Source: an uncultured Clostridia bacterium (lineage in GTDB: Bacteria > Bacillota > Clostridia > TANB77 > CAG-465). From it: a stretch of 7,949 nt of DNA. Below the pieces are notes generated by a model. The model worked only from the letters and a program-made list of their open reading frames with translations, did no database searches and was not told the DNA's origin. Positions within the stretch are counted from its first letter, which is position 1. Each line of letters begins with the position of its first letter. Location: NCBI GenBank assembly GCA_948562205.1, contig CAOYAN010000041.1:1-7949 (forward strand). The letters are read 5' to 3'. Below, in pieces: positions 1-6,246 of the stretch. The translations under genes were made by a program, and so were the position numbers.

Positions 1-121
1 AATGTTGGTATTTTAATATTTTCTTTGCGAAAAAAAATTACTCCTCAAAGCTGTAAATTTATATATATTATTACATTTTTATTACTATCTTTAAAATTCT
101 TTCAACATTTCACATCTTTAC

Positions 122-859
122 TTATCTTTTTAAAATATTTGAAAGAATGCTACCATTTCTATAATCTGCAACACAACAAAAATCAACAATTTTATCCATG
201 TTTAGTGTCTGATAAATTTTATTATTATAATCATAGAACTCATCATCTTGGCTAGACTGATAAACAAAGACAGCTTTTCCACCATTGCTGTGTACAAATC
301 TCATTGCTGCTACATCACTATACCCATCTCCTATATAATATACATTACAACAATCATTTCCTTTTCTATTATTATTTTTTAATATATCTTGAATTGCTAG
401 TATTTTTTTATCATCTGTCATTATTTCACCAATTCCAGAAATCAAACCATTCTTGTCATGTTGCACAGAAGTACCATAAATATCTTCAAAGTATTTTGCT
501 AATTTTAAGTTTTTTAAGAACTCCGCTAGTCCTCCAGAAACTATATAATTTTTAGCAAATGATTTTTTAACAAAATCTTTTAGGCCAGAATTATATTTAA
601 TATATTTTTCACCTTCCATAAGTTCCTCATATGTAAGAGTTTGATTATTATTAGCAAGTAAATCATTAAAAAAGCCAAAAAATGTTTCAAGTGAATTTCC
701 CTCATGTGTCTTTCTATATCCTGCAAGTGCTTTCTCTAAATCATCATTTCTTTTTTCACCATTATATCCAAATTTCTTTACCCATACCCAAAACTTTGGC
801 CATGTCTCAGTAGTTAATGTTCCATCAAAATCAAATATATTTATTGGTTCTATATTCAT
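122..859 (-). CDS. HAD-superfamily phosphatase (phosphoserine-phosphatase-like, subfamily IB type)
   Basis: This 245-residue cytoplasmic protein carries the haloacid dehalogenase motifs in order. Motif I is DFDGTLT (Asp10 would be the nucleophile, Asp12 the acid/base). Motif II is IVSGG with Ser108. A Lys pair at 151-152 fits motif III. Motif IV is IGDGYSD, with Asp178 and Asp182 for Mg2+. The helical stretch between motifs I and II (about residues 20-100) would be the cap, as in subfamily I enzymes resembling SerB. The likely reaction is hydrolysis of a small phosphomonoester, but the substrate cannot be read from sequence. The frame is open up to 988, but ATG 859 is chosen: GGAGGA lies 7 nt upstream, the family fold begins immediately after it, and the longer form would overlap the upstream gene. 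It follows the propeller gene by 77 nt with no convincing terminator or promoter between them, so co-transcription is likely. No clear terminator is seen in the 121 nt to the window edge. Confidence 0.9.
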   Translation of the reverse strand: MNIEPINIFDFDGTLTTETWPKFWVWVKKFGYNGEKRNDDLEKALAGYRKTHEGNSLETFFGFFNDLLANNNQTLTYEELMEGEKYIKYNSGLKDFVKKSFAKNYIVSGGLAEFLKNLKLAKYFEDIYGTSVQHDKNGLISGIGEIMTDDKKILAIQDILKNNNRKGNDCCNVYYIGDGYSDVAAMRFVHSNGGKAVFVYQSSQDDEFYDYNNKIYQTLNMDKIVDFCCVADYRNGSILSNILKR

Positions 860-866
860 TAAATTT

Positions 867-872
867 TCCTCC
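867..872 (-). promoter_or_regulatory. Shine-Dalgarno site that sets the HAD gene start
   Basis: GGAGGA on the minus strand sits 7 nt before ATG 859. No comparable site precedes the in-frame ATGs at 874 or 988, so this site decides the start. Confidence 0.85.
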
Positions 873-936
873 ATCCATAAATATTTATTAATAAAGAACT
901 TAGTTACAAAACCAAAATAAACACATTTTGCAATAT

Positions 937-2250
937 TTATCCCTCGTAATCTTTTGGTTCTTCTACAAATTCTTTTACAAAATTCCAATTTATACCATCT
1001 TCAGACTCATACAAAACTTTTGTACCACCTCTATAGTCTCCATCACTTCCTTGGCCTATTATTAAATTATATTTACCATCTTCTAGTATAGGCATCTCAA
1101 AAGTATCATATATTTCAAAAAAATCATATGTAATATTATCTTCTTCATTTTCAAATTTACCTTTAGGTATTTCTAATTTACTAAATGTTTTAAAACCATC
1201 AGTTGAAACTAAAAGACTAGTAGAACTTAAATCTGCTCTTGTATCTACAATATAAACTAAATTTTCATTAAAAGCATAAATATTTGTATCTCTTCCAAGC
1301 CATCCAAGAGAGCTAAATACATCAATTTCTTGAAAGTTACTACCATCTATAGTCTTATACACACCTGGTGCATATCTTCCCATGGCAAAATCTAAAGCAC
1401 TAACAATATAACCTGTATTTTCATCTTTAAAATATACATATACAATATCTTTTAAATTTTTACAGTCAATTATTTTAAAAGTTTTTGACATATCTTTTGA
1501 TATAGCAACCATCCCCTTATAGTATATATATGTTAGTTTTTCATCTATCCTGAATAATTTATCATCTAACTTATAAGTATCATCCTCTACCATCTCTTCA
1601 AATTCAGGTATATTAATATTTACCCACGTTTTGCTATTATCATATGTAAAATATAACTTAGAATCTTCTATTTTATATGTACATTTTCTATTTAAATCAT
1701 CATATTTTTTCTTATCCATAAATCCATAATACTCTTCATCTTTTAATTTTTGATCACTTTGATTATACTGACTTAGTTCATATGATGCTCTATTTATTCT
1801 TTGTGTTATAAACCAAATTTTACCTCTATTTATGTAAGCATCATCTAACATAACTATCCATTCACACTCATATGTTCCATCAGATAATCTATATCCCCAA
1901 TCACTAAATATAGTACTATTTTTTACTTTAGGCTCCATATTAAACTTAACACTTACTTGTCTTGATTTTTCATCTAATATCTCTACATCTGTTATATTAT
2001 ACCATTTTACTATCTTTCTTCGTGGAAGATATTTTTGTGTATATTGTAAAATATACTGATCAACCCACTCTCTTGCTAAATCATTTAAATTAGAAGTATC
2101 TGAATTTATAATATGAAAATATTCTTCAGGTATAACAGTAATATTGGATTGCTTACTAAAATAATATGTACAATATGTAAATATCAAACTTAAATTAATA
2201 ATTATTACTATTAAAAGTAAAACTATATATTTTTTTAATATTTCTCTCAT
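937..2250 (-). CDS. membrane-anchored protein with Asp-box (BNR/sialidase-like) repeats
   Basis: This is a 437-residue protein of unknown function. Residues 1-6 are basic and residues 8-27 form a hydrophobic segment (signal anchor or uncleaved signal), so the rest should lie outside the membrane. Residues 40-165 form an alpha/beta region I do not recognise. From about residue 198 there are five Asp-box-like motifs, pattern (S/T)xDxxxT(W/F): YDNSKTW (203-209), SKDMSKTF (251-258), KTIDGSNF (299-306), VSTDGFKTF (348-356) and YESEDGINW (414-422). Such motifs mark beta-propeller blades in sialidases and related BNR proteins. No sialidase catalytic residues (Arg triad, FRIP motif) are evident, so this may be a binding or sensing propeller rather than an enzyme. 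There is no LPxTG or lipobox. ATG 2250 is preceded by a strong GGAGGAG at good spacing. The HAD phosphatase gene lies 77 nt downstream and is probably co-transcribed. Confidence 0.8.
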   Translation of the reverse strand: MREILKKYIVLLLIVIIINLSLIFTYCTYYFSKQSNITVIPEEYFHIINSDTSNLNDLAREWVDQYILQYTQKYLPRRKIVKWYNITDVEILDEKSRQVSVKFNMEPKVKNSTIFSDWGYRLSDGTYECEWIVMLDDAYINRGKIWFITQRINRASYELSQYNQSDQKLKDEEYYGFMDKKKYDDLNRKCTYKIEDSKLYFTYDNSKTWVNINIPEFEEMVEDDTYKLDDKLFRIDEKLTYIYYKGMVAISKDMSKTFKIIDCKNLKDIVYVYFKDENTGYIVSALDFAMGRYAPGVYKTIDGSNFQEIDVFSSLGWLGRDTNIYAFNENLVYIVDTRADLSSTSLLVSTDGFKTFSKLEIPKGKFENEEDNITYDFFEIYDTFEMPILEDGKYNLIIGQGSDGDYRGGTKVLYESEDGINWNFVKEFVEEPKDYEG

Positions 2251-2307
2251 TTTCTCCTCCTATAGAAAAAGTTATTTTATTTAACATCTATACTTTCTCT
2301 TACATAT

Positions 2308-2336
2308 ATTATACTTAATTATTTAAATAATTACAA
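2308..2336 (-). promoter_or_regulatory. sigma-A-type promoter for the propeller-HAD pair
   Basis: On the minus strand there is a -35 TTGTAA (2331-2336), a 17-nt spacer and a perfect -10 TATAAT (2308-2313). Transcription would start near 2301, leaving a leader of about 50 nt before ATG 2250. The -35 matches consensus at four of six bases. Confidence 0.6.
2316..2333. repeat. 18-bp perfect palindrome in the promoter spacer
   Basis: The sequence TAATTATTTAAATAATTA reads the same on both strands. It fills most of the -35/-10 spacer and overlaps the -35 box of the leftward promoter, where a dimeric repressor could act. AT-rich palindromes also arise by chance in such DNA, so an operator role is inference. 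Confidence 0.4.
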
Positions 2337-2341
2337 CATAG

Positions 2342-2390
2342 AAAAAAGATTAGTTTTAAGGCTACATTATAGTAACCTTAATTCCTAATC
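2342..2390 (-). terminator. intrinsic terminator of the 201-residue gene (possibly bidirectional)
   Basis: The minus strand shows a long hairpin. GATTAG pairs with CTAATC at the base (2385-2390 with 2348-2353), then a 10-bp stem of TTAAGGTTAC with GTAGCCTTAA (2372-2381 with 2356-2365, one G-U pair), closed by a 6-nt loop. A run of six T follows on the minus strand (2342-2347). The TAG stop codon of the upstream gene (2385-2387) lies inside the basal stem. On the plus strand the hairpin is followed by CTTTTTATTT, so it could also stop rightward transcription. Confidence 0.85.
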
Positions 2391-2990
2391 CTTTTTATTT
2401 ACTCTTATCTTTAATTTGTCTTCTAAATGATATGGTATGATATAATTTATATCAACACCTAAATTAAATTTATTTTTTCTATCTTCTTTTAATTTACAAA
2501 TGGAGCTTAACATTCCATATAACATTTTACCTTTTCCCGTAAAAGACATATCTATTGTAATATCAATAGCATTATCATAATATTTTTCAAAAGCTTTTAA
2601 CACAATTGCACGTTTTAAAATATCAGTATAAGTGCTATCTATTACTGTAACAAATCCATCTTCTAAACTTGTTATTACTTCTTCTTCAAAAACCTCATTT
2701 ACAACTTCAGAAAAATGTGACTTGCTAGAATACATCTCAACTATATCTGATATTGAAATAACATTTGCATCCAGTGATTTATCAAATTTTTTTATAAGAT
2801 TTGCATTAGATGAGTTTTCTCCATTTGTAGTAAAAATTACCAAAGTTTTTCTACTTGGCATTGTAATAAAATTTTGATGTGGAAAAACTATTTTCCCTTG
2901 TTTTTTAGGGAAAATATTAATTGTCTCTTTCTGATTTTCTTCAAAAGATAAATTTTTATACTTCGTAATTAATTCAGCATATTCTCCCAT
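2385..2990 (-). CDS. uncharacterised protein, possible P-loop-degenerate kinase-like domain
   Basis: This 201-residue soluble protein has no signal peptide or membrane segment, and I do not recognise it as a named family. Its layout resembles the polynucleotide-kinase-type P-loop fold (AAA_33-like). There is a beta strand KTLVIF (48-53), then TTNGENSSN (54-62) where a Walker A loop would sit, a helix, ISISDIVEMY (78-87) like the usual 'vIsrDeir' strand, and SLEDGFVTVIDST (108-120), which resembles 'aLkaGksVIiDaTN'. A helix with basic residues (KRAIVLKAFEKY) follows. The lysine and second glycine of GxxxxGK(S/T) are absent, so ATP binding would be lost or altered. This comparison is inference from pattern and not a search result. 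GGGAGA sits 8 nt before ATG 2990. The gene appears monocistronic, with its own promoter (3057-3085) and terminator (2342-2390). Confidence 0.75.
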   Translation of the reverse strand: MGEYAELITKYKNLSFEENQKETINIFPKKQGKIVFPHQNFITMPSRKTLVIFTTNGENSSNANLIKKFDKSLDANVISISDIVEMYSSKSHFSEVVNEVFEEEVITSLEDGFVTVIDSTYTDILKRAIVLKAFEKYYDNAIDITIDMSFTGKGKMLYGMLSSICKLKEDRKNKFNLGVDINYIIPYHLEDKLKIRVNKKD

Positions 2991-2998
2991 ATTTTAAC

Positions 2999-3004
2999 TC
3001 TCCC
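2999..3004 (-). promoter_or_regulatory. ribosome binding site of the 201-residue gene
   Basis: GGGAGA on the minus strand lies 8 nt upstream of ATG 2990 and supports that start. It is weaker than the GGAGG sites of neighbouring genes. Confidence 0.65.
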
Positions 3005-3056
3005 ATATCTATTGTTGTAATTAAATTTAATACAAGTACAATTTTAAAACTAATAT

Positions 3057-3085
3057 AATATATCATACTTTCTTCATTTAGTCAA
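3057..3085 (-). promoter_or_regulatory. sigma-A-type extended -10 promoter for the 201-residue gene
   Basis: On the minus strand there is a -35 TTGACT (3080-3085), a 17-nt spacer ending in TGA (an extended -10 element) and a -10 TATATT (3057-3062). Predicted transcription starts near 3050, giving a leader of about 60 nt. The -35 box begins only 2 nt beyond the yitT-like stop codon. No hairpin terminator is visible between the two genes, so read-through from the upstream gene is also possible. Confidence 0.7.
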
Positions 3086-3086
3086 A

Positions 3087-3965
3087 TTATGTAATTGTAC
3101 TATCTATTTTAACACTATCTTCTGGGCGCTTTTTCATATGTCTACCTATAATTTCTGAGACATCCATAACAGTTACAAATGCTCTTCTATCATCTTTTGT
3201 GACAATTTGTTTAAACTCTGAGAGCTCAAGTCTTGTAATAACTGAATAAAGTACCATTGTCTTACCATTGATTAGACCTTCTCCCTCAAGGGACGTAACA
3301 GTTCTTCCAAGTTTATTGTATATGTCATCTGCTATTTCTTTACCTTGATTAGTTATTACAAATACTGCCTTTGCTTGTTCAAATCCCTCTGATACTATAT
3401 CTATTATTTTAAAAGTTATAAAATATGTAAGAAGAGAATATAATGCTCTATCAAACCCATATAAAAATCCTGCTATTGTATAAATTACAATGTTAAACAT
3501 AAGAACTACTTGACCTACTGAAAAATTAGTTTTTTTACTAATAATCATTGCGATAGTTTCAGTTCCATCCAAACATCCACCTCTCTTAATAATAAGTCCT
3601 ACACCAATTCCAAGCATTAGACCACCATATACAGTTGCAAGTATTATATCACTTGTAAATCCCTCTCTTCTTTCGAAAACTAAAAGTAATAAAGAAAATA
3701 AAAACATAGCATATAACGCTTTAAATAAAAAAGATTTTCCAAGACTTTTGTATCCTGCAAGCATAAATGGAATATTTAAAGCTACTATAAATATACTAAT
3801 TGATACTTTTGTAATTTTTGAAAGCATCAAAGATACACCATTTATTCCCCCATCTAAAATCAAATTAGGAATTAAAAATTCTCCTAGAGCAAATGCTGCT
3901 ATAACCGCTCCAATTGTTATAATAAAAAAATCCATAAATATTTTAAATATATCTTCCTTATGCAT
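3087..3965 (-). CDS. YitT family membrane protein with C-terminal DUF2179 domain
   Basis: This 292-residue integral membrane protein is the usual length for the YitT family. Hydrophobic segments are visible at about residues 10-31, 52-71, 79-97, 106-126, 149-169 and 173-191. Characteristic family stretches include LILDGGINGVSLML (35-48) and the KRGGCLDGTETIAMI loop (127-141), which matches the conserved 'rGgs.GGtdiia' signature. The cytoplasmic tail from about residue 200 is a DUF2179 domain, a ferredoxin-like alpha/beta fold: LEGEGLINGKTMVLYSVITR (226-245) and AFVTVMDVSEIIG (262-274) are typical. The biochemical role of the family is not established; transport or signalling has been suggested. 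ATG 3965 has GGAGG 6 nt upstream. The gene is divergent from the methyltransferase gene across a 170-nt spacer. Confidence 0.92.
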   Translation of the reverse strand: MHKEDIFKIFMDFFIITIGAVIAAFALGEFLIPNLILDGGINGVSLMLSKITKVSISIFIVALNIPFMLAGYKSLGKSFLFKALYAMFLFSLLLLVFERREGFTSDIILATVYGGLMLGIGVGLIIKRGGCLDGTETIAMIISKKTNFSVGQVVLMFNIVIYTIAGFLYGFDRALYSLLTYFITFKIIDIVSEGFEQAKAVFVITNQGKEIADDIYNKLGRTVTSLEGEGLINGKTMVLYSVITRLELSEFKQIVTKDDRRAFVTVMDVSEIIGRHMKKRPEDSVKIDSTIT

Positions 3966-3971
3966 TTCATA

Positions 3972-3976
3972 CCTCC
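3972..3976 (-). promoter_or_regulatory. ribosome binding site of the yitT-like gene
   Basis: GGAGG on the minus strand lies 6 nt upstream of ATG 3965. An overlapping out-of-frame ATG (3968-3970) sits between the two but is too close to the site to be the start. Confidence 0.75.
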
Positions 3977-4055
3977 AAAAATATTATATCAGATATTTTT
4001 TTATTTTAGAATATATAAATCAAATATTTTTTAATTTCTAGCATCATTTTTAAAG

Positions 4056-4084
4056 TTGACATAATACACATCCCGTGATATAAT
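4056..4084 (+). promoter_or_regulatory. perfect-consensus sigma-A promoter of the methyltransferase gene
   Basis: TTGACA (4056-4061), a 17-nt spacer ending in TGA (extended -10) and TATAAT (4079-4084) match the full housekeeping consensus. Transcription should start near 4091, giving a leader of about 45 nt. The -10 box is the left half of a 12-bp palindrome, TATAATATTATA (4079-4090), which extends to the predicted start site. Confidence 0.88.
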
Positions 4085-4123
4085 ATTATAGATATTTTGG
4101 ATACTAAAAATTAATTAATTAAA

Positions 4124-4129
4124 AAGGAG
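4124..4129 (+). promoter_or_regulatory. ribosome binding site of the methyltransferase gene
   Basis: AAGGAG lies 6 nt before ATG 4136. It supports that start, which is also the first ATG after the promoter. Confidence 0.8.
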
Positions 4130-4135
4130 AAAACT

Positions 4136-6205
4136 ATGACAAAACTTGAAGCAGGAAGACACTTTTTAGCAAGGAAAAATGGAAAACTTACAGAAATTGA
4201 ACTCAATATTTTAAAGAATAATGAGTGGCTCAAAATTTTATGGCTTAAAGAAAATACTGATGATTTAAACATCGAAAACTATGAGAAAATCGAAAAGATC
4301 TCACCGCTTGACACTTTAAAATATGTGTGTCAGACTTTAGAGGTTTTAGAAAATGAAAAAGAAAATCTACTACGCTCTGAATTTTTATTACTTGAAGAAG
4401 TTCTTTGCTACTGTGAAGTGGCAAAAGGTGGCACTGCTGCTATGCGGAAAAAATGGAGAGATAAACACTTTGCTCTCTATGTACACAATATCAGCTCTGC
4501 TCAAATTTTCTATGATATTAATAAAGATATATATGAGCCAGAATACTTAAACTATGTCTCAACACTTATTGCAACTCATGGTCTCATTGGACAATACATT
4601 CGTGGTGAAACATTGCTTAGCTCTAGCGATAGCTTAGTCGGATTACATTATCTTGATGTAAATCATGAAAAAGTTATCAAAGTACTTAACAAATGTATCA
4701 TTGGCGGTGTTTCTATGGAGCTTTATGATAATATCAAACATGATATATCAAAAGCTATAGATGATCTTTTAAATATTAATATGTACAATCGTTTAAGAAA
4801 GCTTAGAAACACAGCAATTAAAAACGGTGAGGACTTTGCAAGTGAATTAAATAATTTCTTAGAAAAGTATCCTGACTGTGTAACTGAATTAAATTCTTTC
4901 TTAAGTAGATTTGATTTTTGGTACATTGAGGCTGCAACAAGCGATTTTAAACTCGAAGAGACGTTAAAACTTTTCATCTATATTCAAAGAGAAATCGGAA
5001 AAAAAGCAATAACTGATATCTCCTTTAAGTCTATGATGTCATTTTACTGTGATTATCAGGGTAAAAAGACAATTAATGTATTTAAGGAGAGAGTTATTGA
5101 AAAATTACTTACAGAATTCGATGTAACTGATCCTTCTGCAAAGCTTAAGAATGATCATGTTGAACTTGTGTTTGATTATGAAGATAAAATATCTAACACC
5201 TATTTTGTAAGTATGAGATGGCAGTTTAATGAAATATCTGAAAAGTTTATTGACTTTTGCATTGCAGCAATAGGTCAAGGTGCACTGTATGATCAGGTAA
5301 TCACAATGGCTTGTGATCACTTTGGACTTCGCAGAGACAAATACGACAGGTTTTATAACGAGTATGAGTATCTGCAAACAATGAATTCTACCACTAATCT
5401 AAAGAAAGTTCTCGTAGACTTCATTGAAGGTGATAAAGTTATTGATGTAGGACCTGGCGGTGGTGGTCTTATGGATGCAATTTTGGAAAAGTTTCCAGAA
5501 AAACAGGTCACTGGTATTGATGTTTCTGAAAATGTTATAGATAAACTTACCAAAATCAAGAATATCTATGGCAAGAAATGGAATATTTTAAAAGGCAATG
5601 CATTAAGTCTTGAAGAGACATTTGAGCCAGGTGATTTTGATACCATAATCTTTTGCTCCATATTACATGAGTTATTTAGTTATATTCCATACAATGATAA
5701 GAAATTTAATTATGATACCTTAAGAAGAGTATTTAAATCTGTATATAATATTCTTCCAAAAGGCGGTAGACTTATCATTCGTGATGGTATTATGTCTGAA
5801 GATTTCTCAGATAGAATCATTGTATTTAAAAATGCTGATGATATAAAAATTCTCGAAAGGTATCAAAAAGACTTTAAGGGAAGAAATATACAGTATCAAA
5901 GAATCAATGAAGACTCTATCAAAATGCCTGCAAATGATGCCATGGAATTTTTATACACCTATACTTGGGGTGAGGAAAGCTATGCCCATGAGATTAATGA
6001 ACAATTTGGTTACTTTACGCCAAGTCGTTATATAGACTTTGTAACTGAATGTTTTGAAAATAATTGCAAAGTTATATATTCCAAAAATTTCTTACAGGAA
6101 GGATATACAGAACACTTAGAGGATAAAATAGACTTTTATAATGAAGAATTAGAAGAAGTTCCTCTTCCTGATTCTACCTTTATTTTGGTAGTAGAAAAGC
6201 TTTAA
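4136..6205 (+). CDS. large class I SAM-dependent methyltransferase with unassigned N-terminal region
   Basis: This 689-residue, apparently soluble protein has a Rossmann methyltransferase domain at about residues 420-560. Motif I is VIDVGPGGGGL (435-445). TGIDVSE (459-465) has Asp462 as the likely ribose-binding acid. GNAL (487-490) fits motif III, FDTIIFCSILHEL (501-513) fits motif IV, and ILPKGGRLIIRDG (539-551) fits the post-motif strand. The C-terminal 130 residues are probably a substrate or cap region, ending in a beta strand (FILVVEKL). Residues 1-420 are mostly helical and charged and match no family I know. The segment RDKHFALYVHNISSAQ (108-123) to THGLIGQYIRGE (147-158) is rich in His and Gly and may be a functional centre. 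The substrate is unknown. The gene is monocistronic, being the only rightward gene and bounded by its own promoter and a hairpin. It is richer in GC (about 33-38% in sampled 60-base lines, against about 22-27% for the propeller gene) and uses CGN arginine codons often, suggesting acquisition from another lineage. Confidence 0.85.
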   Translation: MTKLEAGRHFLARKNGKLTEIELNILKNNEWLKILWLKENTDDLNIENYEKIEKISPLDTLKYVCQTLEVLENEKENLLRSEFLLLEEVLCYCEVAKGGTAAMRKKWRDKHFALYVHNISSAQIFYDINKDIYEPEYLNYVSTLIATHGLIGQYIRGETLLSSSDSLVGLHYLDVNHEKVIKVLNKCIIGGVSMELYDNIKHDISKAIDDLLNINMYNRLRKLRNTAIKNGEDFASELNNFLEKYPDCVTELNSFLSRFDFWYIEAATSDFKLEETLKLFIYIQREIGKKAITDISFKSMMSFYCDYQGKKTINVFKERVIEKLLTEFDVTDPSAKLKNDHVELVFDYEDKISNTYFVSMRWQFNEISEKFIDFCIAAIGQGALYDQVITMACDHFGLRRDKYDRFYNEYEYLQTMNSTTNLKKVLVDFIEGDKVIDVGPGGGGLMDAILEKFPEKQVTGIDVSENVIDKLTKIKNIYGKKWNILKGNALSLEETFEPGDFDTIIFCSILHELFSYIPYNDKKFNYDTLRRVFKSVYNILPKGGRLIIRDGIMSEDFSDRIIVFKNADDIKILERYQKDFKGRNIQYQRINEDSIKMPANDAMEFLYTYTWGEESYAHEINEQFGYFTPSRYIDFVTECFENNCKVIYSKNFLQEGYTEHLEDKIDFYNEELEEVPLPDSTFILVVEKL

Positions 6206-6239
6206 AAAAAAATGCAAGGGACATTAATTTGTCCCTTGC
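6204..6239 (-). terminator. intrinsic terminator of the LiaF-like/DUF4097 operon, shared by convergent genes
   Basis: A 10-bp perfect stem, GCAAGGGACA (6214-6223) with TGTCCCTTGC (6230-6239), has a 6-nt loop. On the minus strand it is followed, one base later, by nine T (6204-6212), a strong terminator shape just beyond the leftward stop at 6247. For the rightward methyltransferase the hairpin begins 9 nt after the stop codon but is followed only by TTATAATTT, so termination in that direction should be weaker. Confidence 0.9.
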
Positions 6240-6246
6240 TTATAAT

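Noticed and set aside
1..255. Rightward frame open from the first base to 255, with a TTG at 25
   Set aside because: The translation is low-complexity (rich in F, L, Y, H, K) and has no ribosome binding site. It runs antisense into the 3' end of the well-supported HAD gene. A gene tail entering from the left cannot be excluded for bases 1-121 but is not supported.
860..936. Possible internal promoter before the HAD gene (TTGTAA followed by AT-rich sequence)
   Set aside because: No -10 hexamer is found at 16-18 nt from that -35 candidate.
860..988. N-terminal extension of the HAD protein to ATG 988
   Set aside because: The extra 43 residues have no family match, the start lacks a ribosome binding site, and it would overlap the upstream gene by 52 nt. 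ATG 859 has a strong GGAGGA.
3983..3991. Extended -10 (TGATATAAT, minus strand) upstream of the yitT-like gene
   Set aside because: Predicted transcription would start within or at the edge of the GGAGG site, and the matching -35 (TTCTAA) is poor. The true promoter of this gene remains unclear.
4723..5559. Leftward frames inside the methyltransferase gene
   Set aside because: They are short, without ribosome binding sites, and lie wholly within a clearly coding gene.
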